From Cloeon dipterum (taxonomy: Eukaryota; Arthropoda; Insecta; Ephemeroptera; Baetidae), in NCBI RefSeq assembly GCF_949628265.1, contig NC_088790.1:3228545-3292544 (forward strand): a DNA stretch of 64,000 bases, read 5' to 3'. The notes under the pieces are model-generated. The model saw nothing but the letters and a program-made list of their open reading frames with translations, did no database searches and had not been told where the DNA came from. The translations under genes and the position numbers were made by a program. Shown here piece by piece: positions 48,626 to 62,555 of this stretch. The number at the start of each line of letters is the position of its first letter. Positions within the stretch are counted from its first letter, which is position 1.

Positions 48626-49770
48626 ACCTTTATTTGGTGTAGATTTTCTAATGAAATGCATAAATCAACAGTTCAAATGAATGTCAGTCGTAACAAATAA
48701 AAATTCTATCTTGGCTGCTAGCACTTTGCACCTTGAAAATATTTGACCGCTTACCTAAGACAAGGAACGACAGGCTGTTTATCGAGCTTGTTGTTTATCG
48801 TTGGTTAGAGGAGAACACCTCAGCCGTACACACATTTCGCAAGCCCGGTGGTAAATGTCCGTCTCGGTTAACCGCGCTAGAGCCGCAGCCAAAGCCGGAG
48901 GGGGCTGCAAAATTGGTTTATAAGAGGCTGAAAAATCAATAAACGCGACGTAAAATAAAGTATACACACTCACGCGGCCAGTCGACGCACAAATTATTAC
49001 ACTGACCTTCATTTGGAGCCGCCGGCCGGGGTGGGCGGCAGGCAGCAGTTGGCCTCTTTTTGTTCAATTTTTTACCCTCGACGGCTTTTACATGGCTGAG
49101 TGGGCATAATGTATGAAACGCTCGGTGCGCGTGTGTCGCTCTTTTTCATCAACATCTGGATTTACGGCGCCCGAAAGTTGCTCTCGCGGCGCCAATGTGA
49201 CCGATCGCTTGCTTCTTTTTCATTATAGTCAATGCGAGATTTCGCTGCTAATTTAATGAGCGTAGCCATTAGTCCAAATTAATGCTTTATTAGCTGTCGG
49301 TCAGTTAACACGATGGCGCGGCTGCCGGCACGAGCAGCCCGCCGCGCGCGCGTTTTGTTTGCAACCCCGTTGGCTTTTTATGTTTGGTAACACCACCAGC
49401 GACCCAATTAATTTTGCACTTTCCGGCGGTTGCTGTGGTTTTGTTTCGTCCAGTATTACTCGAAAACTGCTATCGGCGCTTGAAAGGCAACACAGCTTGG
49501 ATGTTTCAAGTACAAAAATCAATTTCTGGCACGGTGAATATGCCGCGGGTAGTGTTTACGTATTCATTGCTTTTCTCTTTGGCATGCAAACTGACTAAAA
49601 AAAATTAAGAAACAGATATTTACCACATAAAATGTATCCAATAGAACCATTTTATCAGCATTTTTAAAAATTATTAATTCAGAGACCTTAAACAGAGATA
49701 ATCGCACTCAGAAAAGTCTCTAAACGCATTTTCCCTCCAAAAAGAACCTTCTTCTTGCAGCCAAAGAGTT
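48626..49770. other. Non-coding stretch (part 5)
   Basis: No gene or repeat recognised. GC-rich patches occur near 49015 and 49310-49350. Confidence 0.5.
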
Positions 49771-49972
49771 GGTTTATTGATTTATAATTGTAGAAACACA
49801 TTGAAAGTTGATTTAACTGCGAGTGAAAACACTAAAATTGGAGACAGAATCAAAAGCTCTGCATTCGCGTGATTCACGACACAATTGAGTCAATTAGCGT
49901 CGAGGATTTGGTGTTTTCACTCGCAGTTAAATCAACTTTTAATGTGTTTCTGCAATTATAAATCAATAAACC
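49771..49972 (+). ncRNA. Long hairpin, 66-bp stem (candidate hpRNA or MITE)
   Basis: Arms 49771-49836 and 49907-49972 are reverse complements with only three differences, around a 70-nt loop. In a plus-strand transcript the three differing pairs (49791, 49803, 49833) are all G:U wobbles, so the RNA stem would be fully paired. The arms contain no stop-free frame of interest. Expression is unknown; a non-autonomous transposon is the main alternative. Confidence 0.5.
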
Positions 49973-51161
49973 TTTAATGCGTTTCGACAGATCAACTCCA
50001 TAGCTGAAAGTAGAGACCAAACATTCGGTTGCACGCGCACCAGACGCAGAAAAATGCGTTTGGCCACTTTTCTGAGAGCGCCTATCTGTGTTTAATAAAA
50101 TTTCCCATTCTAAAATAAATCCAACAACATTTCAAGCTTCACATCGCATGTATTGAGCTGTTTTGCCAAAAACACAGACGCGTCGTGCGGTCGACTGACG
50201 CAAACAGCCGCACAACAAATCTATCTTTCTTATTTCACTTTTGCTCGTGCAGAAATTTCGCATGCAAGCGTGAAATAGCACTGTTGGTGCTACGTGATTT
50301 ATTGTGCTGGGCAGAGGAAATGATCTTTCAATGATTCGACGGAGCACATATACACGAAGCGGAGCAGAAACCACATCTCTGGCTGCTGCACGTGTATATT
50401 TTAAATTACGGGCTACGCCGGTGGAGAAGAAAGCTGCGGCACACGCACTCTATATGTGTATACAAAGGCCCAAAAAGAGCATCTCCCCGACGGCAGCTTT
50501 CGTCTGACACTGGTGCCTCGTAAATACTTGATATGGGAGGAGTCCCGCCCATCAACCACCCACCCGCCGATTACGCGTTTGCCTGCGTGCCTGCCTGCTA
50601 CCCCCGCACTTTGATTGCAAAAATCCACAAGCAAATTGCAAATCGATACCGCATCGAGTGTTTTTGTGTCACACACACAAACACACACTCGAAGCAATCG
50701 GCCTGCTCGATATGGAAACAAACACTCCTTTGACCCTAATTTTCTCCTCTGATATAATTCCGCCAAGTGGGAAATTTATTTCACAACACACATTCCGTGT
50801 GCAGTATAGGGAGAAGCTGTTTGTATCCCAGATTAAATGAGATATTATTCACACCGTTCTAATGAGGCATGCCGCACTCCATTTACACACTTTCGGTTCT
50901 CGTTTGCATAAATTAGACCGCTCTTCGCGACGAGTAAATTCGCAAAAATAAATATACGAACATGCGCTCCTCGCCCTGGGTTCTTGTTCTTGCAAATTGT
51001 GAATGTGCGCATTCATGAATATTCGCTCTTCATTTCACACCCTGCGAGAGGGATTTCTGTAAAGTTATTCAATGTTTTCATTCACAGGAACCGCGTGAAA
51101 TTTGAAAGAGTACGCCGCCATTAGTTTAGTCTCAAGTTAGAGTTCATTTAGCCAGGGCATT
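49973..51161. other. Non-coding stretch (part 6)
   Basis: A short (AC)n-like run lies at about 50670-50690. No supported gene. Confidence 0.5.
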
Positions 51162-51543
51162 TCGATTCCTGAGAGTTGAAAACAGTGCTGAAAATCTGCA
51201 GAAATGTCAAAACCGATATTTCAGCGGTTTTTTGGTTTGAACGTATGTAGCCAGAAGAAGCGGATCTCTGATTGGCTAGCTTAAGATCGAGATGACAGCG
51301 CCACTGCGACAGCAATTCAAGTGACAAGTCTAGCTGCCTTTTTGCTTGCATCTCGATTTTAAGCCAAGCCAATTAATCGGAGAACGCTCTCTTCTATGAT
51401 TATAGTCTCCGGCATTCTTGTGGTATTTTTGCTTGACTCAGACAAAAACCTCCATAAAGTAATGGATTTAATGTTTCGGCACGTTGAGTCGAATTGTCGA
51501 CTGTGTGATTATGCCTGACCTGATTCGACCCTCAGGAATCGAT
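51162..51543. mobile_element. CCAAT-palindrome MITE, copy 1
   Basis: Ends CGATTCCTGAG (51163) and CTCAGGAATCGAT (51531-51543) are inverted. The left arm has the AACCGATATTTCAGCGGTTTTT, CTCTGATTGGCTAG and GATCGAGATGACAGCGCCACTG features of the family. The right arm is degenerate. Confidence 0.7.
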
Positions 51544-54500
51544 CTGGTAAAATACAGAACTTCATTTCAGACGCAGTAATCCCATAATTTGTCTCGTCTG
51601 CTCTGTTTTTATGCTCTCTCTGATTGCCCCAATTGTAAATTCGAGAGAACAAAGTCACAAAAGCCGAGTAAATTTCATTCCCGCCGGCCTTAATAAACGG
51701 GTTGCGAAAGCAAAATTCGCATAGGCGTTGCGACTAATTTGCTCCGCGTCCTCGTTGTGGATACACACGAGGAACTCTTTTGGCAGCTATTCCAGGAGCC
51801 TGTTTGTCGAGTCTTTTGTGCGCGTCTCCCCCGCAAACACGCGCAGACAGAGCCAAAAGTGCTGGAGGAGTCAAACAGCGCGCGCGTGTTTTTGTTGCTC
51901 GTCGGACACTTGAAGTTGTAACTCATTAAGCAGGCAGCTAGCGAAGACGCAAGCCGCCAAAGAGCCAACCAACCGCTTGCTAATTCAATTACGGCTCCAA
52001 AACAACATAATTCCGCGCAGCCGACGCCAGAATAATGGTGTCGGGCGCGAATTTCGCCCAGACGCATTAATTTGCATGCCGCGTTGAGCAGGCAAGGTGG
52101 CTCGTAAGCACTTTTCGTGGTTTCCTGTGACGAGGCATTTCAAATATTAGATATTTGTTTTCCTCGTGTGCGTCATGTATGCACACATCTCTGACCTTTT
52201 AGCTGACGCATCGAAAATGAATACAAAGCATAGCAGATAAAAATCCAACAGAGTGAAATTTACGTTTTATGCCCCGGGAAATGTGCGTAACTCTTGGAAA
52301 TTGCAATTTTCGTGACAAGTGCGGAGGAGAAGGTGTCGAGAGGTTAAGTGGGCTGACCTTATCCGGCGGGCAGCGCAGCGACATAAATGCGGAAATGATC
52401 GATATTTTGTTCGGGAGAACCTCATCCATTGTATTCAACGCAGCATCAGAGCTCAAGGGCAGTAACAATCTCGTGAAACTGCGGGGGGCGCACTCCTCGT
52501 CCGACCTTTGTGCCCCCGCGCGCACATCATAATTGCCAGCCGCTCTCTCATTCAATGTCCACGCACGCACGCCGACTGCAAAGGTGTTCGGTACCCTTTT
52601 CGGCATATATAGTGACATGCTCGATTTAATGATTGCACGACCCGGATTACAAAGCGCCAGTTTGGATGGTTAAACGGTTATTATTGCAGGGCAATTAACC
52701 CGAAAACCGATCGACCGCTCTGCATGGGACTGTGCCGCCCAGCTTGACTTATGTATTGTTATTGTTGGTTCATCGATCGGATTGGGGATTTGAGCTGCGA
52801 CGATAGTGCTTTTTCCCAGTCTCCAAATCCAAGTGGCTTGCTAGTTTTCATTCAGATCGGTCTTTTCATTTTCAGCTCCATTGAAAGCGTTTTTCGGACA
52901 CAATGACTGTTGACCTTTCTGTTTTTTGTATCTACATAATACCAAATAAACTGCTTGCCATCCTTAATTATTATTTACGGTCTACCCTTCCTCAATTTAG
53001 TGATACCAAACGAAATAATTTATCTAGAATATTATGTTAATGTACATATATAAAACTTCATTTGTGCTTGTGAATTTTGAACGAGGCAGCAAATTTGGAC
53101 GTTTCCTCCCGTGTTGGCTAGCTGAAATTGATGTTGATGCCAAATAATTCGATTTACAACTTTGTCAAATGAGAGCGGATGTGACTTCCCGTCTGGGCAC
53201 ACACGAGATCGATATTTTGGCTAAACTGCACTAGCGCTGCCGTAATCTCGAGAGGGTCGTCTCTTAAAAGCGAGCGAGGCAGACGGCGCGCAAAAAAGTG
53301 CCGCAGCAAAAAATATTGAATTATCAATTAGAGGTCGAAACCAAAGCTGCAGCTGCAAAACAATTAAAGCGAGTCTATTTTTATGCTGGCTGGTATTTTA
53401 AAACTTGGCAAAAACGGAGGGTGCGAGGGAGCAAAATGCTCGATAAGGAATCAATAGATTGGCAAGATGCCCGCCTCTGGCATGGGAAAATCTTTTGTGT
53501 GCTCCGGCGGCACGGCAACTCTTGAGAGATGCTGCTGCTCCTCGGTCCCGGCCTGCCTGCTTCTCGCGCCTGCTAATGTATTAAATCTGTTCTCGTGATG
53601 CGACTTCGCACACCGAGCGAAAAAAAGGTGCAAAATCGAGCAGCAAATTCTTCGCCCGCCCGAACAAGAGTAGCCACCTCTTTTTCGTAATGCATATTTG
53701 ATGGCCAAACGTGAGCTTGATCGAAATTTACGAGCAGAAAAGATCTGCTGAGCTCTAAAGAAGGTAAATATTTTGTTGTACACACAGCAAATGTTTTTCT
53801 GTGTCATTCCACGCACTTGTTTGCGGACGCGTGTTTTCATTACATCGCTTTGTTTTATTTAAGCCGTTAACTGTGTTGTTCTCAACCGTTTGTTCCACGA
53901 GCCAGAGTGTTTCTGCTTTTCACCTTGTCGACCTCGTTGCAGACGTTTTTGCGGCGAGTTGATAATTAAAAGGTCTGGCAAAATTGACACAGGGCGTCCG
54001 TTGTGCATCAATTATTCAACATATAAACTCTCTCGGACGTACTGTTCGAATTCTGGAAAATAAATGCGATTTTTTGGTAGTGCCAATCGATTCAGAGGGG
54101 GTAATTTGGTTAGGCGGGCGAAGACTTGCCAAAAAGAGGCGGAAATGATAAATTGGCCAGATTGAAACAGTAGCGCCACAGCGGCAGCTAACACGTCGAT
54201 GTAAAAGTTGAAATTCCAGGGCTACTTCAAGCAAATTTTATTTTATAAAAGAGTAGAAATATTTCTGTCTATCATTATCGCTGGAAATGGAAGATTTTTT
54301 GCTGCCGCTGCGAGTGATTTATGTATTTGTGTCAAGAACACTCTCCACAGTGAGCAACCGGCTTGCGAGATCGGCATCATCATCAATTTAATTGGCTTGC
54401 TCCGATGCATAAATTGTAGAAGTCAGTTATAGCGTTCTCAGAGCGGAATTCCATTAAAACTTCATTAGACAGCTCACGTGTGGCTCGCTTCACCGCGACA

Positions 54501-57500
54501 GGTACGAATAGGAAAATTTCCTTCCAGATATCGCGTTCCAGTATGCAATTTTTCAGGGTAATTGAAATCAATGAGTTGTCAGCCCCAGTTATATAGCTCG
54601 TCACCAAATGAACTGTTCTCTCGCGTTGCGTCACCAAACGGCTGGACTGATTGAGAGTGTTTGTTCTGATAAGTGAATATTGGCCGCGTGCGTCGAACAC
54701 AATCAGCCGAAATGCCATCTGCCCAGATATTTGGATTTATTATTTTACTGTGGCTCTCAGGGGTGCGAGGAAAAGGTCAAACAAACAAATGATTTTACTG
54801 TCGATAGCTTCCAGGCGGACCGTGCTCACGAATGCATGTGCGCCGCCCGCGCTCACTCATTCTCTGAACATATATATATATTCAAAAAGCTGCTGAGCGT
54901 GGAAGGTAGCCACTTTCGTTCTCTTTTCACTAGTGTACACAAAGCAAATCGATAATTGAGCGCTGATAGCGGTAAAAATAAAGCGTAATGCTGACTCGTG
55001 TGTTTTTCCGTCCAAGGCAAGTCTGGTATTTTCTCTACTTCACGACGGCAACAAGTTTCAAGGCGTTTTTACGTAAATTGAATTCTCAGATTTTCACTTT
55101 GCATGACAGAATAGAATTAGCTGTAGTGTCCCTTAGTGTTCAAAGTAGCCAATAGATGGCACCACCAGTTACTTGCGATTTTGAAGCACTATTCTGCTGG
55201 GATTTCTTTTGATTTGTTAAAAAAATCAGTCCGTAGAAACGTGAGCAAACCTTTTTAGATTTCTACGGCGATTGGATGAACTGATTGTTTGTTTCCGCAC
55301 ATTTAAAATCCTCAATCGCAGAATAATTGTCTAAAAATCGTGAATATAAGTTGAATATAAAGTATTGATTTCCTTTGCCTTTGCGCACTTGGCTCGGTAA
55401 ATTTGTATCGCATTAAAACTGCAACGTAGCAAATGCGAAGAAAGAAATGAACGTAGTTGCAGTCTTGTTAGAGTCGCAGTTGGAGACAACTTTGCCAACA
55501 ACTTGCTGGTCTAATCATTGCGCAGCTTTAGATGTACGCCAGCCCACGCCGGATTTATAGCACACATACCCACAGGAGCGAGGCCATAAATGCTGAGGTG
55601 GAAGCGTTTGCTGCGCCCGTGTGTCTTTGACGAGGTGGAAATGCGCGCGTTATAAGAAAAGTTGGCGCTCTAAATTAGCAGGGCACGCCTTAAGGAAGAA
55701 GAAACCATGCGTATCTTTTTATTCGACGCGGACTTTGTTTATCCGCATCTACAGTAATGAAGACGTTGCACACCGGCATTATCTTTTAATATGACGTTGT
55801 GAAACGACGTGCGTTGCTATCGACCGCAAGCACAGCTTCCGTTTAATGCAGTCAACCAGATTATTAGCTCTGCAAGAGATCAGTGCTGCAGTAACTTGCA
55901 TTCTCGTTTACTAATTAGAATTGAGAAGATATAGAATGGCATAAAATTCAATAACTACCTTTATCTTGTTACAACAAAAATAGTTTGGCTGATCCTCAAG
56001 AGAGATGCTCCTTCTCGCTGCACAAAGTGGATGATGGGCACTACGAGGCATATGGAAACTCTCAAACTGCTAATTTGGACTGAGAAATTTAAGCAAACGA
56101 CCGCCGATAAAGACATTTTTTTCCTACGAACAGAAGCTCGCGTATTTTTCGTTTCTGGGACGCACACTCGTCGTAAAAGGCAACGGGCCGTTGTGCTCTC
56201 TTCGGGTGAGACAGCCCACCCCCCACCCCCTCTCGCTCTCCTGCTGTGAAATATTTTCCATTGTCATGGTTGGAGGCAGAACCATCTCATTTGCGAAGGC
56301 CAGAATCAACAAATGAGTCTTTTCACTTTTCCTCGAATGTGTCTCTCCTTGGCACGATCAATATTTTTCTTTCTTTCTTTCTCCCTGCGTGTGAGTGCGG
56401 ACGTATCTTGAGATCTTGTAACTCTTTTGTACAATCAGTCTGTATGCAAAAAGCTAAAAGTCTTGTCTTAATTGCACGAACGAAAGATTCGTACGGTACG
56501 GTCTCACCATTAAAAACTTATTTTCATGCCTCGTGACAAATAAATCGTAAATCTGCAGGATCAATTCTACATTTTTCATGAGTAACTCATGAAAGCTTGC
56601 TTGATCTTCAGGAAAAAGAATTTTGAAGATAAGCGGAAAGACCTTAATCATTTAAGAGGTTTGGGACGGCTCAGACATTTAAGCAAATAATGTGTTTAGC
56701 AGGCGAGCAAATTCAGGGGCCGACGTTGCTTGGAGACGGATTACGCCCTCTAATGATGAGGGTGCTGCTAATGCCAAATCCTCCGGCCTTCTTTTCCTTT
56801 CCCTACGTGTTAGCCAGATAGAAAGAAAAGCTCTGTGCGGTGTTGGTTTCCTGGTCTGCGTTTCACTCCTGGTGAGCGCGAGGCGCGTTTCATCGATCAT
56901 GCAGAACGTTATACATGGCACGAAAGTGTCACACGCCTTGTTTGGAGTTGGAGGGACGGATATGGAAGGAGCACCAAATCATAATGCAAATTCGACGTGC
57001 ACCGCCTGCGCATATATGTGATTATTTTGCTGGGTTTGTGTGAAAATGTTTTACACGCCATCATTCATTGCGTTGGAATGACCTACTTATGCTTTTTTCT
57101 TTCAAGAAGCACTACAAGAATAAAAGAACGAGCAGAATTTTCCTTCTCGAAATGCAGCGAGGCATAATTCTTGCAACATGTGCAGATAAGTGGACTGACG
57201 TTTAATATAAAAAGTCTCGTTGCTTCCCCGATATTGTCACCCCGAAGATTAAAACTCGTCGCGCTCGATTCGTTATTTGGCAAGAGCCCGACACACTGTA
57301 CTGTGCGCCCGAGTCATTAAAAACAAGTGTCTCTTTCCATTGAGCCTGTGTAAAAATTGCGCAAAACACTGTACATTAGAGTTGTTGAGCAGAAGTCACG
57401 CTCTCTCAATTAGGAGAATTCTCTTTATGGTGTAGAGCTCGTGTCGCTCTTCGCTCCTAGGGCAGCTCACGCTCATTTCCCTCTTCCCTCAGTGCTGATG

Positions 57501-58439
57501 TTTTTTTTTCATTTTTCTGCTGGAAGTGAAAGAGAACAGTGTCCCCAAAATAAGCTATCCTATTTTATTAATCCCAGGGATCCAAATTTTAATATTATGA
57601 AACCTCTGCGGCCGCTATATCGTAAAAATGTAAACATGTCTAAATTAGCATACGATAAATACGCGCAGGCTGAGTGTAATGGCAGACTTGAAGCGCATCC
57701 AGTGTAACAACACTAATTCCTGTTCCGAAAATCCCTGATTTAACCAGGCAGAGTGCCGCTCCCCAGGGGGTTCTCATGCGTAAGCGATTTGCCATCAGCA
57801 AACCAGCCGTATGCGACCCTATCACGGTTTCGCTTGCTTTGCGTAAAATTAATGAAACAACAGTAAATCGGATCTCTGTCTCTGCTCCCCTTCTTCATCA
57901 TACGACTGCCTGCTGTTATTTTATGCCGCACTTTTATCGCCTCTTGCACTTTCAATTTGGTGTTTTTATTTGTTGCTCCGCTCTCTGGCACACTTTGCGC
58001 GCGGGAGCAACTCTTGAGCGGATTTCGCCAAGTACCCTTTTTGTGCTGACTTAATTTTGCGGCGGGAAATAAATTTTATTGCCACTCGCAACATAAATAT
58101 GTCAAGGCGATTGCAATATGGCGCAAATACGAGATAACAGTTAATATTATTTGCGCCAGCTTTTTACTATTCTCGGCGAGCACCAGCCATTCATCCAGCT
58201 GGCCAGGGCCAACTGAGATAGAGACACTCTCTCTTTGTTTCGTCCCCTTAAGTGGGTCTGTGCGCGTGTCGTTGAATTTGATAATATGGCAATCGAGGGG
58301 CGGGGGCCACTTCATAAATTTTAAACACGTCCTGCAATAAAAACTTGTTACTGCTGAAGCTCGAATTATAAGTTGCGCGGCCGATTCACTCAGTTGATTA
58401 TTCAAAATTCGGTGTAAACGTAAAAAACCGTTACTTTAG
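51544..58439. other. Non-coding stretch (part 7)
   Basis: 6.9 kb with no supported gene. A fragment with the MITE core GCGCCACAGCGGCAGC lies near 54150-54200, and a small inverted pair CCGTAGAAA/TTTCTACGG lies at about 55231-55270. The base composition is mixed, unlike the repeats, and could include regulatory sequence. Confidence 0.5.
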
Positions 58440-58580
58440 CAGATTTTGGTCTTGGTCTTTACTTATAAAGTGCCACAAGGACGCCGGAAACTAATCAGAG
58501 AAGGGACCAGTTCTCTCTTTTTGGCCAAATCGAGACAGCAGCGCCACGGCGAGAGCCAGCGAAAGCAAAAAGACAGGCGA
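58440..58580. mobile_element. Partial CCAAT-palindrome MITE
   Basis: Contains GGACGCCGGAAACTAATCAGAGAAGGGACC-like and ATCGAGACAGCAGCGCCAC segments matching the arms of the full copies. Only one arm is visible. Confidence 0.55.
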
Positions 58581-58648
58581 TACGTCGATTTTATTTTCTT
58601 CTGGCGTTTCCAGGCTCAAGTTAGCTATGGAAATCCATTTTTTAGTTT

Positions 58649-59017
58649 CAATCGATTCCTGAGGGTCGGATAAGCCCAATCACTCGGTTTATAATTCGAC
58701 ACGAAGTACAAAAAATCAGCAGAAACGTAAAAACCGTTATATCGGCGGTTTTTGGTTAGAAGAAGAACGCCGGCGACCAATTAGAGAAGATAGCGGTTCT
58801 CTATGATTGGACGTATAGATCGAAACGGCAGCACCACCAGTTACTAGACTTGTCACTTCTCTCGGCTGTCGTTGTGGCGCTGCTGTCTCGATCTAGCCAA
58901 TAAGAGAGGACCGCTCCCTTCTCTGATTGGTTCTTGTTCAAACAAAAAACCGCCAAAATACCGGTTTGTACGTTTCCTTCGGCTGCCTAACTCAATCGGG
59001 CCCTCAGCAATCGATTG
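58649..59017. mobile_element. CCAAT-palindrome MITE, copy 2 (most complete)
   Basis: The termini CAATCGATTCCTGAGGG and CCCTCAGCAATCGATTG are inverted. The arms pair along their length and share ACCG..GGCGGTTTTT, a CCAAT..AGAGA..GGTTCTCT..GATTGG inner palindrome, and CTCGATCTAG..GCTGCTGTCTCG. No coding capacity. Confidence 0.85.
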
Positions 59018-61304
59018 GCACTGTCCAAAATGAAATTCCTCTACTTTTTTGTAAGCCCAAGTTCAACATTCCTTTTCACAGTTCTCTTGCTCTTTTACCC
59101 TACCCTCTCTGAATGCGAGTACAAAGTGAACAACTAGGATCACCGACTTGGAAAGACCCCAGGAGTCGGATTCCTCTTGAAGCGTGTCTGATCGCACTTG
59201 AGAAGTGTCCAAAGTCATCCTTTCCGCCAACAAAAGATTCTTCTTCGTCTTTCCGTGTTGCGGCTGCTGCTGGAATATTTCCAAGAGGTGTGCAAGTCGC
59301 GACCGTTTTATTTACCAGTTGCATGTGCCGCGCCGCTTTTGTTCAAGCGTAATGCACTCGCGCCGCAAGTTGCAGCGAAGTTTCACTCGGCGAATTCAAT
59401 TAAATGCGGCAGAGGCGGCGGGTGGAGACGTTGTTTCTTGAATTGGGAGCAAACAAATGCGGCGCTAACTCGCAGTGCACTTTTGCTTGCAGTCGGCGAA
59501 TAATAAAGCCGGCATGTATTGTGCTGTGCACGGGGTTGGAAACTTTGTGAAAGAGCACTTGAGCAGGATAAAAAAAAAACAAAGCACAGCGGCTTTTTGT
59601 TGGCTAACACTCGCTTATTGAAAAATGCATGCCTTATCTTTGTGGCTAAACAGACGGCACCTGGCGAATTTAAGAAAAGGCTTTTATCGACTCGGCTGGG
59701 AAATAAATATGTACTAGTACTTTCTCCCCCGTCTGCACACGCGACTGTACTTATTACGAAATAATTTAAATGCGTCACGGGGCGAAACGCATAATATGTA
59801 CTGTGAAGCATGCAACGTTGCCGCCAGATTCCGATCGAGCGTTTGTCCACGTATCACGCAGGGAATCGGCCCGCCGACCTAAATATGCGCTGCTATATGG
59901 AAATACAAATGTTTACATAAATCAATGTGCTAATGGGAATCGCAGTACTCCATTAATATTTGAGCATTGATTTACGTCACGAAGTGGTCGCTAGAAAGTT
60001 TAAAATTTTACTACCGCCGAATATCAGCACAAGCAATAAAAAACTTAAGTGATTTTATTACGAACGGTCGCATGGTAAAAATACATTTCCAGCAATCCTC
60101 CAACCTGCACTCTGAGCGACGGGAGACGGAAACTAATCCCATATAAAGTAGAGTTTCCTTCGAAATGGACTTGGCTGCAGATTTATCTCGACTGCCACAA
60201 AATCGGGCTAAATGAAATGCCGTCGCGCGCGCAGTGTATTATTTCGTCCTGACGCAGAGAGAGTGCAGGAGCTCCCGTCTCCCGTCCAAGCAGCGGAGAG
60301 TTATTGGGTGACTGGGTCACACAGATGAAAATGCATTAAATCGATCAGGACTGGCTGGCTGGCTGGCTGCTTTGCATTCCGACTCTCTGCAGGACGAACG
60401 TTTGCAGCTCCTCCGCTCGAACCTCCAACGCTATGTACTAGAGGCGTCGTCAACCGCCGGCTGCACTCGTACAAATGAATAAAGTACATGGCCAGCGCAC
60501 ACAAAACGTTATTTTCCGGCCAGCTGGGTTTCCCCGAGTGCAAGTGGTGCTCACACATGCGCTTAATTAGCGGACGGAATGCTAATTAGACTCGTTAATC
60601 ACTAACAAATTAGTCATCCGGCCGGTGTTTCGCTCCGGTTGGATTGGCAAACGCATACATATTTGCCCATTGGTCGATCGATCAGCCGCGCTGTGGCCTT
60701 TTTGAACAGCAATTAACGCTATATACACGGGGATTAGTAATCAAATTGCCAAAAACAATTTATCCGCTCGGGAATATATTGCCCGGCAGCAGTTTAAACT
60801 TTATGAAAACGTGCGCTGACGATTTTTTTGTTGGCTGCCAGCAGGGAAAATTCAATTTCGCTGAATGCATGCTCGGCAGGCGTGTGGCGGCGGTATACGA
60901 CGGTGGAGATGTACGAGAGCTATACAAATTTTTCCGTGCTCTATGATACAGGCAGACGTGCGAGAATGTAAATTGTCGGAAAGAAATGTGCGTGTAGTTT
61001 GCCTCCGAAGACTTCGGAGGCGAGTTATTGCTGTCCTCCTGTGCGCGCGTTCGGCGCATTTGACGCAGGGCCAAAACTTTCTTATTTATTTCGCTATGTG
61101 TGCGAGACAATATAGTACTCTTGCCAGCAAACTTTCCTTATAGACTTGTCTAATTTTGACTGGAAAGAGGGATGGAACGAGCAGTTGATTTGAGAAATTA
61201 TTATTTCACGTGGAGTATTTTTAATGATTTTTAGATAAATTCCTGTGCAGTAGAGAAAGAATGTTTAGTGAAAATAGTAGCTCCGATCGTCTCATTGTAA
61301 ATTT
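59018..61304. other. Non-coding stretch (part 8)
   Basis: No supported gene. A GGCT tetranucleotide run lies at about 60354-60369 and a perfect 21-bp palindrome at 61001-61021. Confidence 0.5.
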
Positions 61305-61690
61305 AAGCAGGATTGATGCTGCAAAATCCTGGAAAATTCTTGTTGCCAATGCATGCACTCATCCCTTTGGATTCAATTGAAGCCAAAATTGGTTGTAAAA
61401 AGTTTTGAGAAAAGTGGCTGCAAAGTTAGAATGCTTTCCAAATGGCGAGGACTTTCTCCTTTCTTGAAATCCTATTTTATTTCACACCAAAGAGTTTCCT
61501 TAAAAGGATTCACACGCTGTTGGACAGATTTCGACGAGAGAAATCGAAATCTGCCAAGAAAATGTGGTCAAGTGCTGGGAATTTTAGAGAAAATTTATAA
61601 AAATTAAGAATTTTTACTGTAGCAAGATCCTTCTTTGTAGAACAAATTTTGTATCAATAAATATAATTCAATTGTCGCCCTGTATAAATC
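61305..61690. repeat. Dispersed repeat of about 400 bp, copy 3
   Basis: Same block order as the other copies: GCAAAATCCTGGAAAATTC, AAGTGGCTGCAAAGTTAG, CCTATTTTATTTCACACC, TTGGACAGATTTCGACGAG, GTGGTCAAGTGCTGG, TTGTCGCCCTGTA. Confidence 0.8.
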
Positions 61691-62555
61691 CACTTAAAAC
61701 CGTCGTAAGATGATTTAAACAACCCCTTACTGACGTAGAAATGCAACAGCATTGTCGAGAGAATTCATTTCGAAGAGCTACTGCGCCAATCCACGTGGGT
61801 GACCTCTTGCTCAAGTGCAAAAGCAATTTCCAGGTAATCCTTTTCCAGGCTGGCACGTCAGAGAAATGTTCGATACAGCGACACATTCAAATAACCAGCT
61901 ACTGCATAATTTTTGCAATCGACTGAGAAATTTGCTCTCATTCACTCAATCGATCCGCAGTGAGGCTCAATTAGAGTGTAAAAAGTTGAGCTCAATGAAG
62001 CGCAAAAAGAAAAAAAGTCTAGTTTTTTTTTTTTATTAAAATGCAGTGCGCACTAAGAAGCATGGGAAATTCTGCGCTCGTCGCCAAAGGAATTAAATTT
62101 GCTGCTCGCCCGCTCTCTCACTCGCTCGCTTTTTCTGCAGGCGTGATGCTGTTATGACATTGCGAGTGTCATTATGTACTTTAATAATAATAAACACCAA
62201 CAGCCGAGTTGCGAAATTGAACTGGCTTGCAGCGGAACACAGTGGTGCAGAATAATAATAAGCTGCTGGCAGCTCGAGCTGCCGCTATCTGCTCTTGATC
62301 ATTTCCGTGCACCAGCGGAGAGCAGAGAGGGTCTATCCTTCAGCGCTGTTCGCAGCTTTTCTCAGACAAATCTAGACTCATGCGCCATACGGGCAGTGAA
62401 GTGATTTGGAAAGCGTTTTCCCTACTTGAAAAAATCAAATTATGGCCGAAAATTGATTTTTGTTTGAATCGCTGCTTTTGCACAATGTAAATGGTATTCT
62501 CTTGTAAATTTGAATTTCTTCTTTCACATCAGTCAGTTAGAATCACTCACAATCA
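61691..62555. other. Non-coding stretch (part 9)
   Basis: No gene, RNA gene or repeat recognised. Confidence 0.5.

Noticed and set aside
61001-61021. 21-bp perfect palindrome GCCTCCGAAG-A-CTTCGGAGGC
   Set aside because: Too short to call a hairpin RNA or terminator in an animal genome; no neighbouring gene to regulate.
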